From: Terebella lapidaria
Taxonomy: Eukaryota; Annelida; Polychaeta; Terebellida; Terebellidae
DNA: 64,000 nucleotides
Assembly: GCA_949152475.1 (NCBI GenBank)
Contig: OX424566.1
Span: 9,509,177-9,573,176, forward strand
Direction of reading: 5' to 3'
The notes below the pieces were generated by a model. The model was given only the letters and a program-made list of their open reading frames with translations, was not told the DNA's origin and ran no database searches. Made by a program: the position numbers and the translations under genes. Shown piece after piece: positions 35,008 to 47,341 of the stretch. Position 1 is the first letter of the stretch; every line of letters starts with the position of its first letter.

Positions 35008-38000
35008 ATCAGTGCGATAATGTTTGAAGTCTTGCATTAGAGCAGTGCTCTGCTATTAGAATCAGGGTGAATTAAACTACAAAGTACAATTCATTCATAC
35101 AATGTCTGTGAGTACTAGGTTAGGTGAAATTTTTCAAACTCATAGCTACATCTACTTGTTGCTCGCACCTGCGATGTTCAGTACATGGATATTCATTTAT
35201 TTATATATTTTCATATATCAAGTATATATTTTAATATAGCTTCCACATAAGCTGATTTGAGGATGCTGACATCGTCTCGAGGAAAGAAACTGAGTAATGT
35301 GATGAAATTATATCTCAAATTTTAAGGAAAGCTGGATTATTAAGAAACTTCATGAAAAACCAGAATCCAGCTTCAGGCGTAGATTCAGGTGATACCATAC
35401 ACTAGCCGGTAATTGATTTCTTGACTACAAAATGACAAAAGTGAACTGCACAGATGTTCTCGAAATTAATTATGCAATATTCAGTACGCTCATTTATCAA
35501 AACATTATCAATAAAATCTAGACACGAATACTGCAAAATTTATGTCGTGAAAAGAAACATATTTCAGCTTACATATAAGTTGGGACATTTATTAAATCTT
35601 TTTCTTTTTGTTAATGTTTAATTGGTAATTGTTCATATTGGTAATGTTTAATGTAATTCCTGATCTTGCTTGATGAGGACAGATTATTTACTGACTTATT
35701 ACATGACAACATTCGACTTAATCTGATCCGATGTTTCAAAAAAATGTCCAAGGTGTTGCAGGGACTTTGCAATGCCTACCATAACCTCCGGCTACGGGGC
35801 TGCCTGGGCAAGACACCAAAAAGCCCACAAAGCCACAGACTGGGATTTCGTTTGACCGCAATGACAGGTCACTGGCCCTCTCTACGAGGGACCAAGGGAT
35901 CGATAGCGGTCATCATAACTGGCGCTTTTCTGCGCTCAGTTGTCGTGTATTGCATTGCAAGCCTAAAGCTCTGAGTGGAAAAAGCTCGGAGTAAAAACAC
36001 AAATGATTTACATGTTTTTGGAAGTGGCATAGTTTTTTATAGGGGGAATTCCTTCTCTCCCCCCCCCCCCCCCCTCCCTCGAAAGGAATAACTGCGTGTG
36101 GGTGGATGTGGGTGTTGGGGAGGGGCAGGGGTGGGGCAAGGAGAGAAGGCCAATGAAGGAATTGAATGCTGTACAAGGAGGCATGCAGAAATATCAACCA
36201 AAAATAAAACTTAAAGTCTTCATTTGCAATCAATGCTAATGTACGGACTTGTTTATTAAAGCTGAAGTAATCCTGTTGTGCTCATGAACTAGACTAAGTA
36301 TAACCGACTAGCTTTATCAATATCAGAAATACATAAGACCGTGTTCTTATAAATGTATTTCTGTCAATATTTAAATAAAGTACACTTCGCATCCTCCACC
36401 TCACTTGTGAAACATCACAACAATTTTCTGGTAAAGAAATATCTGTAAATTATGCTCAAGCTAGCCAATGTATTTATCCTGAAAAAGTTAATTTCAGCAG
36501 GCTACTGGCCAATATACAATGTACTGCATAAATTTCGTTATTACGCGGCTAAAATCAGGTGTCAAGTTCTATTCTACATGTGCCCTAACTTGATGGCGGA
36601 ACCAAACAGCAAAGAGAAAACTGACCATGGTATACCATCTGAACAACAGCCTGTATTAATATTGTTCCCATGGTAACCAGTGGATTTATATTATTGACTG
36701 GAATAATTGAAGTCACTGGAATAAGCTTCTTACAAACATACCTGGGTGAGTGAATAATACTTGTCAGAGAGGAAGGTATAGAGATACTAATCAGATATCG
36801 GCTGCAATAAGACGACTGAAACCATCTCGACATTGCACAAGCCTGACGGAAGATTCTGATTACAGAACTGTATCAGATACAGTGAACAGTGCATGAGTAA
36901 TAATCCCCCACGAGCGAGTGACCGCTTCTATATATTACCTATCTTATGTAGCGAGAACACAGGTGGCGAACGATACCTGTAATCTAGAACTGGCTCATAC
37001 CGGCCCATTCTTCCCTAGTTCTTGACTTGGCGAACCCTGATAATACATACTTCCTAGAGTCACGTAATTTCAGCACCGCACCTTGCCACCTCGCGGCTTT
37101 GCCCATTCATGAGAACCAGTAATTTGCGGACGGCCTGTGGCCTGTTAGCAGGCTATAGCAAGACTCCAATGCCAACCTGTTACTGTATGTAACAATGACC
37201 TGCGCAAATATCAAACAACAAAGATAAATGTCCAGAGGACATGATAATTACGATAGGCAGAGAACTAAATAGGCGCAGGTAGAAAAATAGGAAAAACCAA
37301 CTTCTGTGGATGTCCCTTCATGAGTTCTATCTTACCTATAGATTTCAGCTTCTACATAAGTTAGTTGCGGAAGAAACCGGTTGGTTGGAAGTCTGAAAAG
37401 ATGGAAGTCTCGTTTTCCAACTGAAAAGCCGATAACTACAACTGCCTATCATTGTTGTACTGCCGGACTGACATGTGAGAGCTGAACTTGATTCTCTAAG
37501 GTGACAGTTCTATGGTAGCTATTGTATGCAATCACAAAAGAACGGACTCGATCATAACTGATTATTCCTTAGCTGATGAGTGACCCATTGTGCCATCTTA
37601 TTTTAATGATGTGCAAAATAGTGAAGGATATTAGATCACCTCGTAATTGCACCAACCTGTAGGATAACTGGCCACTTGTATCAGTGCATACAGTGCATAA
37701 TTATATAGGTTGTACCAGGAATACATAAGACCCAATATTTTCATGGTAGTACATATACCATGTCAGTTTCATTTGTGAAAAATGTCTTTTTGATAACGAA
37801 ATGAATATCTAGTACAAACTTGAGAAAAAAAGTTTAATTAACATTTTGAGTGTCGATTCAAACCGAACCTGTAGTGTTGTCTTTTGCAATACGGCATCAT
37901 GTTCAAGTTGGATTCACACCGTGAACAATATCCAGAAATTTGAAAATGCCAAGATTCACAGATATACATGTGAATAATTTGCATACAATTTTCAATCACC

Positions 38001-38448
38001 TTAAACACATAGAACCAATGCAAAGCTGAATTTCTTCCTATATTGTCGGCCAGTTCACCACTTTCGATGCTATCAGCGATTGGTGAATGCCTAGTGCAAA
38101 CCCATTCTACATATTGCAGAGGGTTTTTTTTTTCATGATTTCCACACATTTGATGAAGTGCACAGTTAGTAATATTATATGTTTTGTCACTCGAGGAATT
38201 GAGAACAATGGCCACCAAAATCCATAATTTTATTTATTTTTTGATACCTATTATGCAGTCATATGATACGAGAAGAGCAGAAGGGTCCCTTATCTGAATC
38301 TGAAGTAACAACCAATTATTTCACAATGCCTGGTTTACTAACTAAAGTATTTTGACCAAACCAATTTTGCCACAATGCATTTATTTGCTGAACGGACATG
38401 TGAAAGTCAGTCCTTCTTAATTCAGATAACGATCCAGTTACACCCATG
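35008..38448. other. largely non-coding stretch
   Basis: A plus frame at about 35636-35974 (LLDEDRLFTDLLHDN near its start) and a minus frame at 37838-38218 are the longest open frames. Neither has an ATG and splice context that would separate it from chance. A C tract with flanking G-rich DNA lies at 36059-36075. Confidence 0.45.
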
Positions 38449-38644
38449 TCACAAATTGCCACCTCCGCTCGAAAGAACTGAAATGACCTCAACTCGCAAG
38501 TGCCGAGCTTCGAGTGCAATGACAGGTTCTGCCATCAGCTTATTTTTTTCTTCTTCATTGTCCATGGACTGGAGTCGTCGTTTGTCCTCTTGTCTGTCAC
38601 CCGCCAACACCTCTAGAGAGGCCGGGGGCCTCAGGGACACGAAG
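38449..38644 (-). CDS. candidate coding exon, charged helical segment
   Basis: The minus-strand acceptor is good: branch-like TGCTGAC, then TGCATCTTTACAG. The frame that follows is open for about 64 codons and encodes a charged stretch including LQSMDNEEEKNKLMAEPVIA and then LEARHLRVEV, likely helical. No convincing donor was found before the stop at 38449-38451, so the 3' boundary is uncertain or this is a last exon. The family is not recognised. Confidence 0.4.
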
Positions 38645-38999
38645 CTGTAAAGATGCAGTCAGCAAGTACTGTGTGGGGGGAGGCGGGGGGATGTTGGGAT
38701 TATCATAAAACAACTGCAACCCTGGTGATCTTTTCTTCCAGTTCAAGGTGAGAAATTAGTTCAGTAAACCCTGTTTTTCTTTAATATATGGATGATTATG
38801 AATACTAATTTGATAACATAACAATGAACTGCTCTCCATCATTATTTACATGTATAATGTATGGAACATCATGCAAATTTTCATCTTCACAATTCACATG
38901 TACCTCCACAAACCTCTCAAAGAAGAGAAGGCAAGTTCCCTGAAGAACTACAAAAAATGCCACCAAAACCTAAACTCAACGGAGAACTATCATCGGTAT

Positions 39000-40240
39000 T
39001 ATTTTGTGTCACTGTCCTTGGAAGGTTCATGACTTCATCAAGCCTCCGCTCTGAATGTAGCAATCACGAGCAAAAACGGGCAGCCACTTCATACTCCCCA
39101 CCGGCACTGGAGGATTTCAGGGGAATACACCAAGTGTACACGGACTCAATCATTTTATGGCACCGCGGAAAGCCACAAGGCGTACTTGACGTGTTGATTA
39201 GTTACCATGACGACCTTGCATCTTTGTGTCCGGAATTTTGACCGTGGATCAAGCTCCGCGAGTCCCATGTGTGGTTGCCATTGGCAACAGTACACGGCTC
39301 GTCTCATCTTGAGGTCAAACTCACGATCGTAGAGTCGTTTTGTGGAGACTTTGCGCTCGATTGACACAGTGGACGGTGCCGTCATTACCATGGAGAATGC
39401 GAGGCGGCCCTCGATCCTCCAGTTCGGAAGAGACCATCTTGCCGCCAGTCCCGACACTTTGGCTCGCGCCAGAGGGTCCCAAAGGTCCAGTCACCACGAC
39501 AACGAGCAATGTGGGTTGCCGGGGGTTACTATTTATCACTGTAGTCCGCTTGCAGCTCCCACAATGCCCAACGAAGGAAGCCACACGTTCATTTTTGTCC
39601 CGAGTGGATCCTCTGTTTCGGGTCGTGGGGAGGGTCCCGGCAAATTGAGTTCCACTGGAGATAGCAACTTTGGAGGATGAACAAGGTCCCTCGAGGCTCT
39701 AACTCACCCAATTCCCCCTGCAATATGACCTTTATCATGAATGCCAGTTGAGGAAACTATTTAGTAGAATTATATTGCTTTGTGCTGCTCAGTGAATGTC
39801 CAACGAATATGGACACCAAACTGTATTGTCCACTTCAGGGCACTATCTTCCATGTATATGAAAATTGTGATGTCACACAAGGGAATCTAGAGAAGGCTTG
39901 AGAATCAAATCTACCACCCTGACCCAACTCGCCTCTCCTTGTTAACTGTTACTCTAATAGTACAAGCAGCCAAGATTTAGGGGAATTTCCCGAAATTCAA
40001 TGGTTTTAGTTGGAAGGGGTTTTGTCAATGTGACAAAGAGGTTAGCCGCATGGGGCCGCCCATGAAATCTTCTCGAGAACGCTCGACGGGGTTCGCTTCG
40101 GGATCCATTAACGACGACGTGATTTGTTGTTCTCCACGCTCCAGTGATTTCTTGTGTAACGAGCCAATGTTCGGAGTTGACAAAAGGCTCCGGGGCATGA
40201 ATCATTCGCAATTTTCTGCCCCTTTTCAGAGCCAGTACAG
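39000..40240. other. GC-elevated CpG-containing region, possible promoter
   Basis: Many CpG dinucleotides and open frames occur on both strands (plus 38861-39241 and 39342-39680; minus 39155-39457 and 39321-39584), so strand cannot be decided. It contains a perfect RFX X-box. On the minus strand, CTACGATC followed by GTGAGT near 39330 could be a donor. Confidence 0.4.
39274..39288. promoter_or_regulatory. RFX X-box
   Basis: GTTGCCATTGGCAAC is a full palindromic match to the X-box consensus GTNRCC-N(0-3)-RGYAAC, bound by RFX factors that drive ciliary genes. It sits in a CpG-rich stretch. Confidence 0.55.
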
Positions 40241-40630
40241 CATTAGTATTTGTTCTATATAATTGCCGCCAATGGTTTCGGTGCTACTGGCCAATGGGCG
40301 TTGATTACTGTATGTATTGATGTGGAATTATGGAATCTCATGACCTAACTTACGCTGCCATCAGCAAAGTAAGGCATGGTTTTTGCGAATCAGTATTTTA
40401 AACATGAACACGCAAAGTATTCAAAAATGTTATAAAACTTTCAAAGAAAATTTTTCATTAGTTACATGTATATTGTTGAAAAAATTTTAATATACAGTGT
40501 AAATGTCCATCTAATATTTTGTCATAATAGTACTGGATTTTCAGTACCGGACTTTTCTGATACATTAAAACATCAAGTTAATCAATGGGCATGCCAATGG
40601 TTTGAACGTAAATGGAGGATTTTTCCTTAA

Positions 40631-41378
40631 GGTTGTTCGCTCCTTTTGGACCCAAGCAGAGGGGCTAAAATTCGAAACTTGTTCAATGTATTTCAGACTT
40701 TCAAACAATCATCAATATGATATCGTGCATTCCAAAACAGCAAATTCGGGTTAAATATTTTGTTTAGTGTGGGATTATGGGTAATTTTACCCCCAAAATA
40801 AGAGGAAAATGGGTCATTTTGGGCCATTTTCACTATATTCAATATTTAACTAAAACCTGAAAATAGATTTCTCTGAGATTGTGTATGTTATGAACGAACT
40901 GCTGTGCATGTTTTTGATAGACAAAAATATTGGGGTCACCATGCTAATTTTCGGTCTACAGGTATCCAAATGAGTCCAGAACTGAAAATTTTACCTAAAT
41001 TTGTTGAAATTTTGATAAAATTCACTGACATTCACAAATATGACAACCTGTAACAGAAAAAATAGCATGGTGACCCCCATATTTTTTTCTATCAAAAACA
41101 TGCATATCGGTTTGTTGATAAACAAGCAAAAATTTAGAGAAATCTATTTTCAGGTTTTCATTGAATATTGATTTTAGTGAAAATGGCCAAAAATTACCCG
41201 TTTTGCTGGTATTTTGGGGTAAAATTACCCATAATTCCACACTGAAGAGAATATTTGATCCGAATATTCTGTTTTCGAATGCACAATATCATATTGATGA
41301 TTGTTTAAAAGTATGAAAATCATCAAACGAATTTCAAATTTTAGCCCCTCTGCTTGGGTCCAAAGGGAGCGTACATCC
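40631..41378. mobile_element. 748-bp TTAA fold-back MITE
   Basis: Arms of about 330 bp are inverted copies. The ends are GGTTGTTCGCTCC and, inverted, GGATGTACGCTCC. Both are followed by CTTTTGGACCCAAGCAGAGG-like sequence and bounded by TTAA at 40627-40630 and 41379-41382. It is non-coding. TTAA targets point to piggyBac- or Kolobok-type transposases. Confidence 0.85.
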
Positions 41379-41933
41379 TTAACTGCAGCTAGCACAATAC
41401 TGCACATGTCTGGTCGGAAAGCAAAATATTAGAATATTACAGTACCTTATTAGTGTGCAATCTAAACGTGAAACAGCTACTTTTGTATACACATACTCGT
41501 ATAACGATAAATCTTCTTACTCGTGGACAAGACCAATATCTAAATACCAATGGGAAAATCTAAGGATGAGACAAACCCCAGACTTGATTTCCTTCAGAAA
41601 GATAATATTGATGGTGACAGTAATTTTTTTTCACAAGATTAGATTATCGGACATGGTGTTACTAATCTGTATAAATAGGTTTCTCAAGCAGTTTGGTTAA
41701 TCCAGTGATCGAAGTGACTGGTTATCTGGTTATATTGATAGCTTTCAACATGTTCAAGATTAAAGAAAATTTGATAGGAATGTTTTGAAATGATGTTGTC
41801 TGTTCATAAATTGTATACAATGATAATGAAATCTAATTTAGAAAACTCTGAATTCCATGTCCAACAAATATTGCAAGAATAGTCATGACAATTAGAATTC
41901 CGCATAATTTTTGCCTGTCTGGTTTTACTCCAG

Positions 41934-42005
41934 ACGTACCATTTAGAAGTGCTCAAATGGGCAGACTTTGGAGCTGTCTGGGAAACATGTAATAGCGGAA
42001 ATCAG
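41934..42005 (+). CDS. candidate coding exon (unknown protein)
   Basis: A good acceptor (TTGCCTGTCTGGTTTTACTC, then CAG) precedes an open frame that could end at AATCAG before GTGTTT (24 codons). The frame stays open to 42240 without splicing, giving about 100 codons. The peptide contains LKWADFGAVWETCNSGNQ. The donor is poor and no domain is recognised. Confidence 0.25.
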
Positions 42006-42278
42006 GTGTTTTTCCCAACAGCAGCAAATTACAAAATTCAGGTTTCATCAGGCGATTACCACCGAATCTGGGAGTGTTTTCTGGGGATGGAAAGAGAGAG
42101 TCTTTATTTGTGTTCAGTGGATTCGGAAGAGGCCCATATTTTCATTAACCAAAAGTGGCTTCACATTTCCAGATACAACACAATAAAGTGTGGCACCCGA
42201 TTAAGCACAAAATTCCACACATTCACACAATATCTCAAATAATATTTGGCCTTCGGGAAATCCCCCGATATAACAATG

Positions 42279-42294
42279 ACACACACACACACAC
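42279..42294 (+). repeat. (AC)n microsatellite
   Basis: About eight AC units. Confidence 0.9.
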
Positions 42295-42299
42295 CCGTG

Positions 42300-45200
42300 A
42301 CCAACTCAGTTAACGTCCTAGAAAAAACAGAACGACGCCATGTTGCTTGCCGCGCTGTGCATTTATGGCAATCTGATACTGCGGGATTTTGTGCTCTGGG
42401 GATTTCCCCGACCGACACTAGTTAGATCGCTACACATTTTTATGCAACCAACCAACCGACCAGCCAGCATTATATGAATGCTCCAACGAACGAAGAGATG
42501 GGCAGACAAATGCGGCAAGATAACAAAAGATGGGGGATTTAGAGAAACGACAAAGGAAACACAGCGATGTTGGAGAGCGAGCGGAAGAGGCTGGATTATG
42601 CTGGTGTGGACAACGGTCCTCCACTGCGACTTCACCGGGATAACTCGCTGGAGTGGGCGCCGAGGAAATAGAGAGATCACAAACATGGCATCGCGGGAGA
42701 AGGGGATGAGGGGGGAAGGGGCGAGGGGCATGGCATGGCGAACAAATGAACAGTCGAGGAATTCGTCATAGCTTTGCATAATAGTATTTGACAATTTTTG
42801 TCTTTATTTTAGCTGTAGAAGTACCATTGATGAAACTCTTCAATGTTAGTCTGTGTGGCGTGTTAATTGACATTCTTCGCACAAATAAATTGTTACAACA
42901 AAATGAAATAATGAACAGGACTGACTGGTCTCGAAATTATTGAAAGGTTTCAGACATAAAATCGCCAAGATTCGAGCAAAGTTGAATCACTATCAGTAAC
43001 CATGGTTACACAATCAATACATCCAAGACAAAGTCATGTTGTCTGCCTGTATCGAATCAATATCGTGTTACCAAGCAACAGATTCGGCGAACGAAATGAA
43101 GATGGTCGTATTTTGTTTCAGAAGAAAATATGGCAAGTTATGATTCTAGTGTCAACAAAAAAAAAAAAATTAATGACAAATATTGATGTATCATCACTTA
43201 AATAAACAAAGTGATCATCAAATTGCCATCTATTGTCAATACAATTTCCTAAAATGCTTACCATAGCAACAAAACAAAAACCACCTGATAAATATATATG
43301 TGGGGGCCGAAGTTTGATGATATAAATGGCAACTTTGATACGTACCGGTATTGTCTGTTTATAAAGGCAAAATTTATTGTCATGTATCAGACATAGACAT
43401 GGACAAAGCTAGTCGAGGACAAAGTGATTTGGTTGTGAGATCTGGTGTCTGACGACCAATATTGTGCTGTGACCACAGCAGCGCAGGGGACTGGCCCCGA
43501 CAAATTCTGTAGCGAAACCGTGCTGCGGTAATCCAACACTATTGTGATTTACAGTGACAGCAACAATTTTTTCCCCTGGTCGGAGAGGAATAAACATTCA
43601 GAATACGAATTTTTCTGCCCTGTTTTGAACAATACTTTTGCAATAACGCTACCATTCATCATGTTGATCACATCGACAGATGCTGAATATATCTTGTACA
43701 TAAAGCCATTCAATCTTATCATGTTTATTCTGATCTTGCCGGTAAAGAAGCGGCATGTCTCAAATCAGCAGCAATTGTAAGCCAAGCTGAAGTTACTTTT
43801 TGCGCCTGCTTATTTCCGGTGAGCTTTCCTCCATGAATGACGATGTGAAATGAACCTGACATTTAGAGAAAGCAGTTTCGATGATGGGGTCAGGCAGCTC
43901 AATAACCATCGATATAGCTTCATGAATGTACATGAATGTAGGCACATTGTGAATCAATGCTTCAATCCAGTTTGTGAAAATGGATGAGAAGAAATGTTCC
44001 ACATTGCATCATTGTAGTAAACTAACATCACTCAAGACAAGAATCGTCCTAGTTTGGATTGGAATAAAACGTAAATGCAGCAGAATTTTTCAATTGGTTT
44101 TTATTTTTTGCTACTTTCTTGGAAAAGAAATGTTTATTCGAGCAATGCACCAAATCATTATTGATCAAGTTCAGTCGATTGTGATGTGTCTATCAAAATC
44201 GGCTATAAACATGAGGAATTTACCCATACAAATTCACTATTTCAACAGTACACAACAATTTATGCACAATAATCTTTACATGTACGTTATTCCATTGTTA
44301 TGACAACCGTATCATATGATGAGCTGATGACGTTTACATGATCTGTGTAATAATTTTGGGCATCGGTTTTCCCTGGTGGCCAGAAACTGCATAATGTAGA
44401 TAAAAACCATTCCATTGGACACAGTCCCTTGATCCTGACCAGCCAAGCACATTCAACATGTAATAAATCCTGCTATAGTCACTCACATCAGAAATATATC
44501 AGACCATAAGAGGTTTTACCTTACGTATTACGTAGCTCATATCTACTTGAGGAAGCTGGTAACACTACGCCGCAAAAGTTGCGACCATATTTACCTGTTG
44601 TAGCGGTGTAATACCTTGAGTGAGTGCGGTATTGTATGCGAGATCCGGTTACATTATAACATGACAACATAACAGAGGGGAGGGGGGGGGGGGGGGGGCA
44701 GGTAAACCTTGACAAGCCCACATATATCTATCTTTATTGTGGTGTATCTAACAGTACTGAAATTCAATTAATTTCAGGTTGTTCGAATTTTTTTAACATG
44801 CATGGTTACAATATATTATACATGTTCTTTATTTTCCTGTTCAAGTAATGAATTATTCCACATATATACATAGTACATGCAAATTTTGAAATAATACTAG
44901 TTTTATGCAGCACATCTTGTGCACATTTATTTCAAAATGTTGAGAAATTTGGATAAACATGCATTCACTGCAAATATAGCGCACACACGTACAAATATTG
45001 TGCATTGATCAATGCTGCCCAGCACTTGCGAATATCTACTGACAATGTATCAGTTACGAAGAAACTGGACGCAAATCGATAAAACTAGTATCAGTTTCGA
45101 CTCCTGACTTCGGTATCAAGTTTACTGTCAAAGACAAAAGATTGAAAGCGGCTCGAACCAATTGGCACAAAGATGCTGACTTACTGGAATTATAATATAT

Positions 45201-47150
45201 GTAGTTGAGCTTAATTATCTTTCTCCTTCGAAAATTCCCTATAATATCAGAGCAAGGTTTCCTGAAAATGACTTCTTTTATCATTTTTCATAATAAGATA
45301 CTAGTCGCATATAACAGATTAAAAACTTACGTGTACACCAAAAGGAAAACTGTGCAGATTGGGGGATGTGTATGGCAGGAACATAAACAAACAATGCGGA
45401 AGCGTGATATATATTTTAATTTTCTGTAGCAACCAGACTGACTCAGTCACAAGCGGCCTCAAGCTTCTGATCAAGCGTCATCAACCTGATGTTGATATTA
45501 CGCAACATCAATCATATCCTGCTGGGCTAGGCGGATAGACGAACGGACAAACGGACAGGTGATGAGATGCCGGTCAGAATTACAAATGGCCCAAGGAACG
45601 GCAACAGACATTATTTATTAATGGCATGGAATGTGAGGTCATTTCTGATCCCAGCGAAAATATGAAAACACTTGAGCACCCCCCCCCCCCCTCCACCCCC
45701 CCACAAGCTACAGAGCTAAGACGCAGCATGTAAGACATATGTAGTATAAAGGTTATCCTTAGCAGATGGCTTAGGGTCAGAACCCTCATCGCCCATTGGA
45801 TTTCGAAGCAATAATAGTGGTAGTTTAGTAGTAGTAGTTTATTGAGACGAAATAATCATGAGCAATAAGTGCCAGTGATAATATAAATAGGGGAGAGACG
45901 TGTAATATGGACCAGTGTGTAATATGGACCACCCCGGGTTGTAGCAGCCGAATGATATCTATGTTCATGGTGATTGACGTAATTACGACGCTCATCATTG
46001 GGAACCTTCTGTCATTGAGGAGAGCACCATAACGGAAAGCAGGATGTATGGAATTACATTTTAATGGAAATCGCTGAAATTGATGCTATTTTTCAATTGT
46101 AAATATTATCGCGTGGCCATCCCATTGTTTATATCGAGGGCTAGGTTGTGATTCCTTCATAAAGTGTTGAGTGGATGATTTGTTAAAACAGTGGAAAATA
46201 TGTGTGATGAAAAATTGCATTGATGGTACAAAATTTGATGTCATGGTCGATAAATTTGATGAAAAAAAAGTTTGAGGAAAAACTTATGAAATTTTGCTTT
46301 GGTGGTCGCTAATATCCCAATGAATTGCCAATGAAAATGGTTGTATACCGATATTTAGGTTTTAAAATACCACCTGCACTGCATCCTGACAATATTGAAC
46401 ACTGACCCAGCAGAGATACTTATAACTACCAGTACAGAGCCCCAACAATGTACTGTAAAAAATGATTATCAGAATTTTTTGAATTATTAGTTGTAATATT
46501 GTCAAGTCGACAGTAGGTGTTGCGAATAAACAAACATATCACACTCGCATCGTCAGTGCGACCAGTATGAAAAAAAGATGAAAAAGTATAATATGCGTGT
46601 CACTGTACAAATATTGAGTAGCATTTTATGACCCAATGATAAAAACGATTATACCATTTTGTGGTTAATTTAGAAGCAATATAGATCTATCTTGAAATGG
46701 GTGACATTATTATATGGCTGTTACTGTACATTGTAAATGTGGACGTCTCATTTTATAAATAATATTACAGGCAATTATAGTATTAAGGGTTGAGTTTTGT
46801 GTGGCACAAGAAATATATCAGAGGCGATTCCAAAAAAATAATGACCAAGAGAAAACCAAAAACCTCCATTTGTGCCTTTAAATTTGAGAGAGACTGAAAT
46901 GAAGTATTTGTGAAAATATATTAAAAAGCATTCAAGATAGTGTAAAAAAACATACAGCATTCTCACTGATCACACTCAGTCAATTCCCCTTGATTGTCAA
47001 TTCACCCTCATCCAGAAATCTACCCGATATTCCCTAAACATGCATTCAAAATGATACACATGAATGACACATATAACAGTTAAACACCAGACCTAAAGAC
47101 AGAAAATAATAAGTATATTATTATATATAAAAACGATACGAACAAAAACT
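42300..47150. other. mostly non-coding stretch
   Basis: A GC-elevated segment at 42300-42760 has frames on both strands without clear splice signals. A G run of about 18 lies at 44681-44698 and a C run at 45680-45691. A duplicated GTGTAATATGGACCA word pair lies at 45898-45930. No supported gene was found. Confidence 0.5.
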
Positions 47151-47158
47151 CAACTTAC

Positions 47159-47310
47159 CAGATGACATGTATCCACCAATCGCCCGTCGTTCAGGTACGC
47201 CGTCCGAATCTCTCTGTGCGGCACTGACTTTGTAATTAGCCATTAGTCCAAGCAATATTCCCCCAGGCTTTAGTCCAAATGATCCGCACTGCTTACAGTC
47301 TTGCACGCCA
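47159..47310 (-). CDS. candidate first exon with 28-codon coding start
   Basis: On the minus strand a TATAAATA box (47341-47334) predicts transcription start near 47310. The first ATG in the main open frame is at 47243; it encodes MANYKVSAAQRDSDGVPERR and continues to GYMSS plus one base. The donor at 47158 is a full GTAAGT preceded by CTG. The frame is also open upstream of the ATG but has no ATG there. TATA box, short leader, start and donor are arranged as in a real first exon. The protein is not recognised and the next exon was not fixed; 38449-38644 has the wrong phase for direct joining. Confidence 0.5.
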
Positions 47311-47333
47311 ACATCGGCAGCCAAAATGTCAAG

Positions 47334-47341
47334 TATTTATA
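47334..47341 (-). promoter_or_regulatory. TATA box
   Basis: TATAAATA on the minus strand lies about 30 bp upstream of the inferred start of the exon at 47159-47310 and about 90 bp upstream of its ATG. Confidence 0.45.

Noticed and set aside
35666-35974. 102-codon plus frame (LLDEDRLFTDLLHDN near start)
   Set aside because: Non-ATG start and no convincing acceptor or donor; retained only as a remark in the regional entry.
36585-36833. Minus-strand donor CACCCAG-GTATGTTTG
   Set aside because: The upstream frame is short and the same bases also fit an acceptor; no exon could be delimited.
38738-38752. Six-nucleotide plus-strand exon TTCAAG between TTTTCTTCCAG and GTGAGA
   Set aside because: The signals are good but a 6-nt exon with no neighbouring exons on this strand cannot be supported from sequence alone.
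42363-42794. 143-codon minus frame and overlapping 97-codon plus frame
   Set aside because: Both strands are open in a GC-elevated patch and neither has paired splice sites or a recognisable domain.
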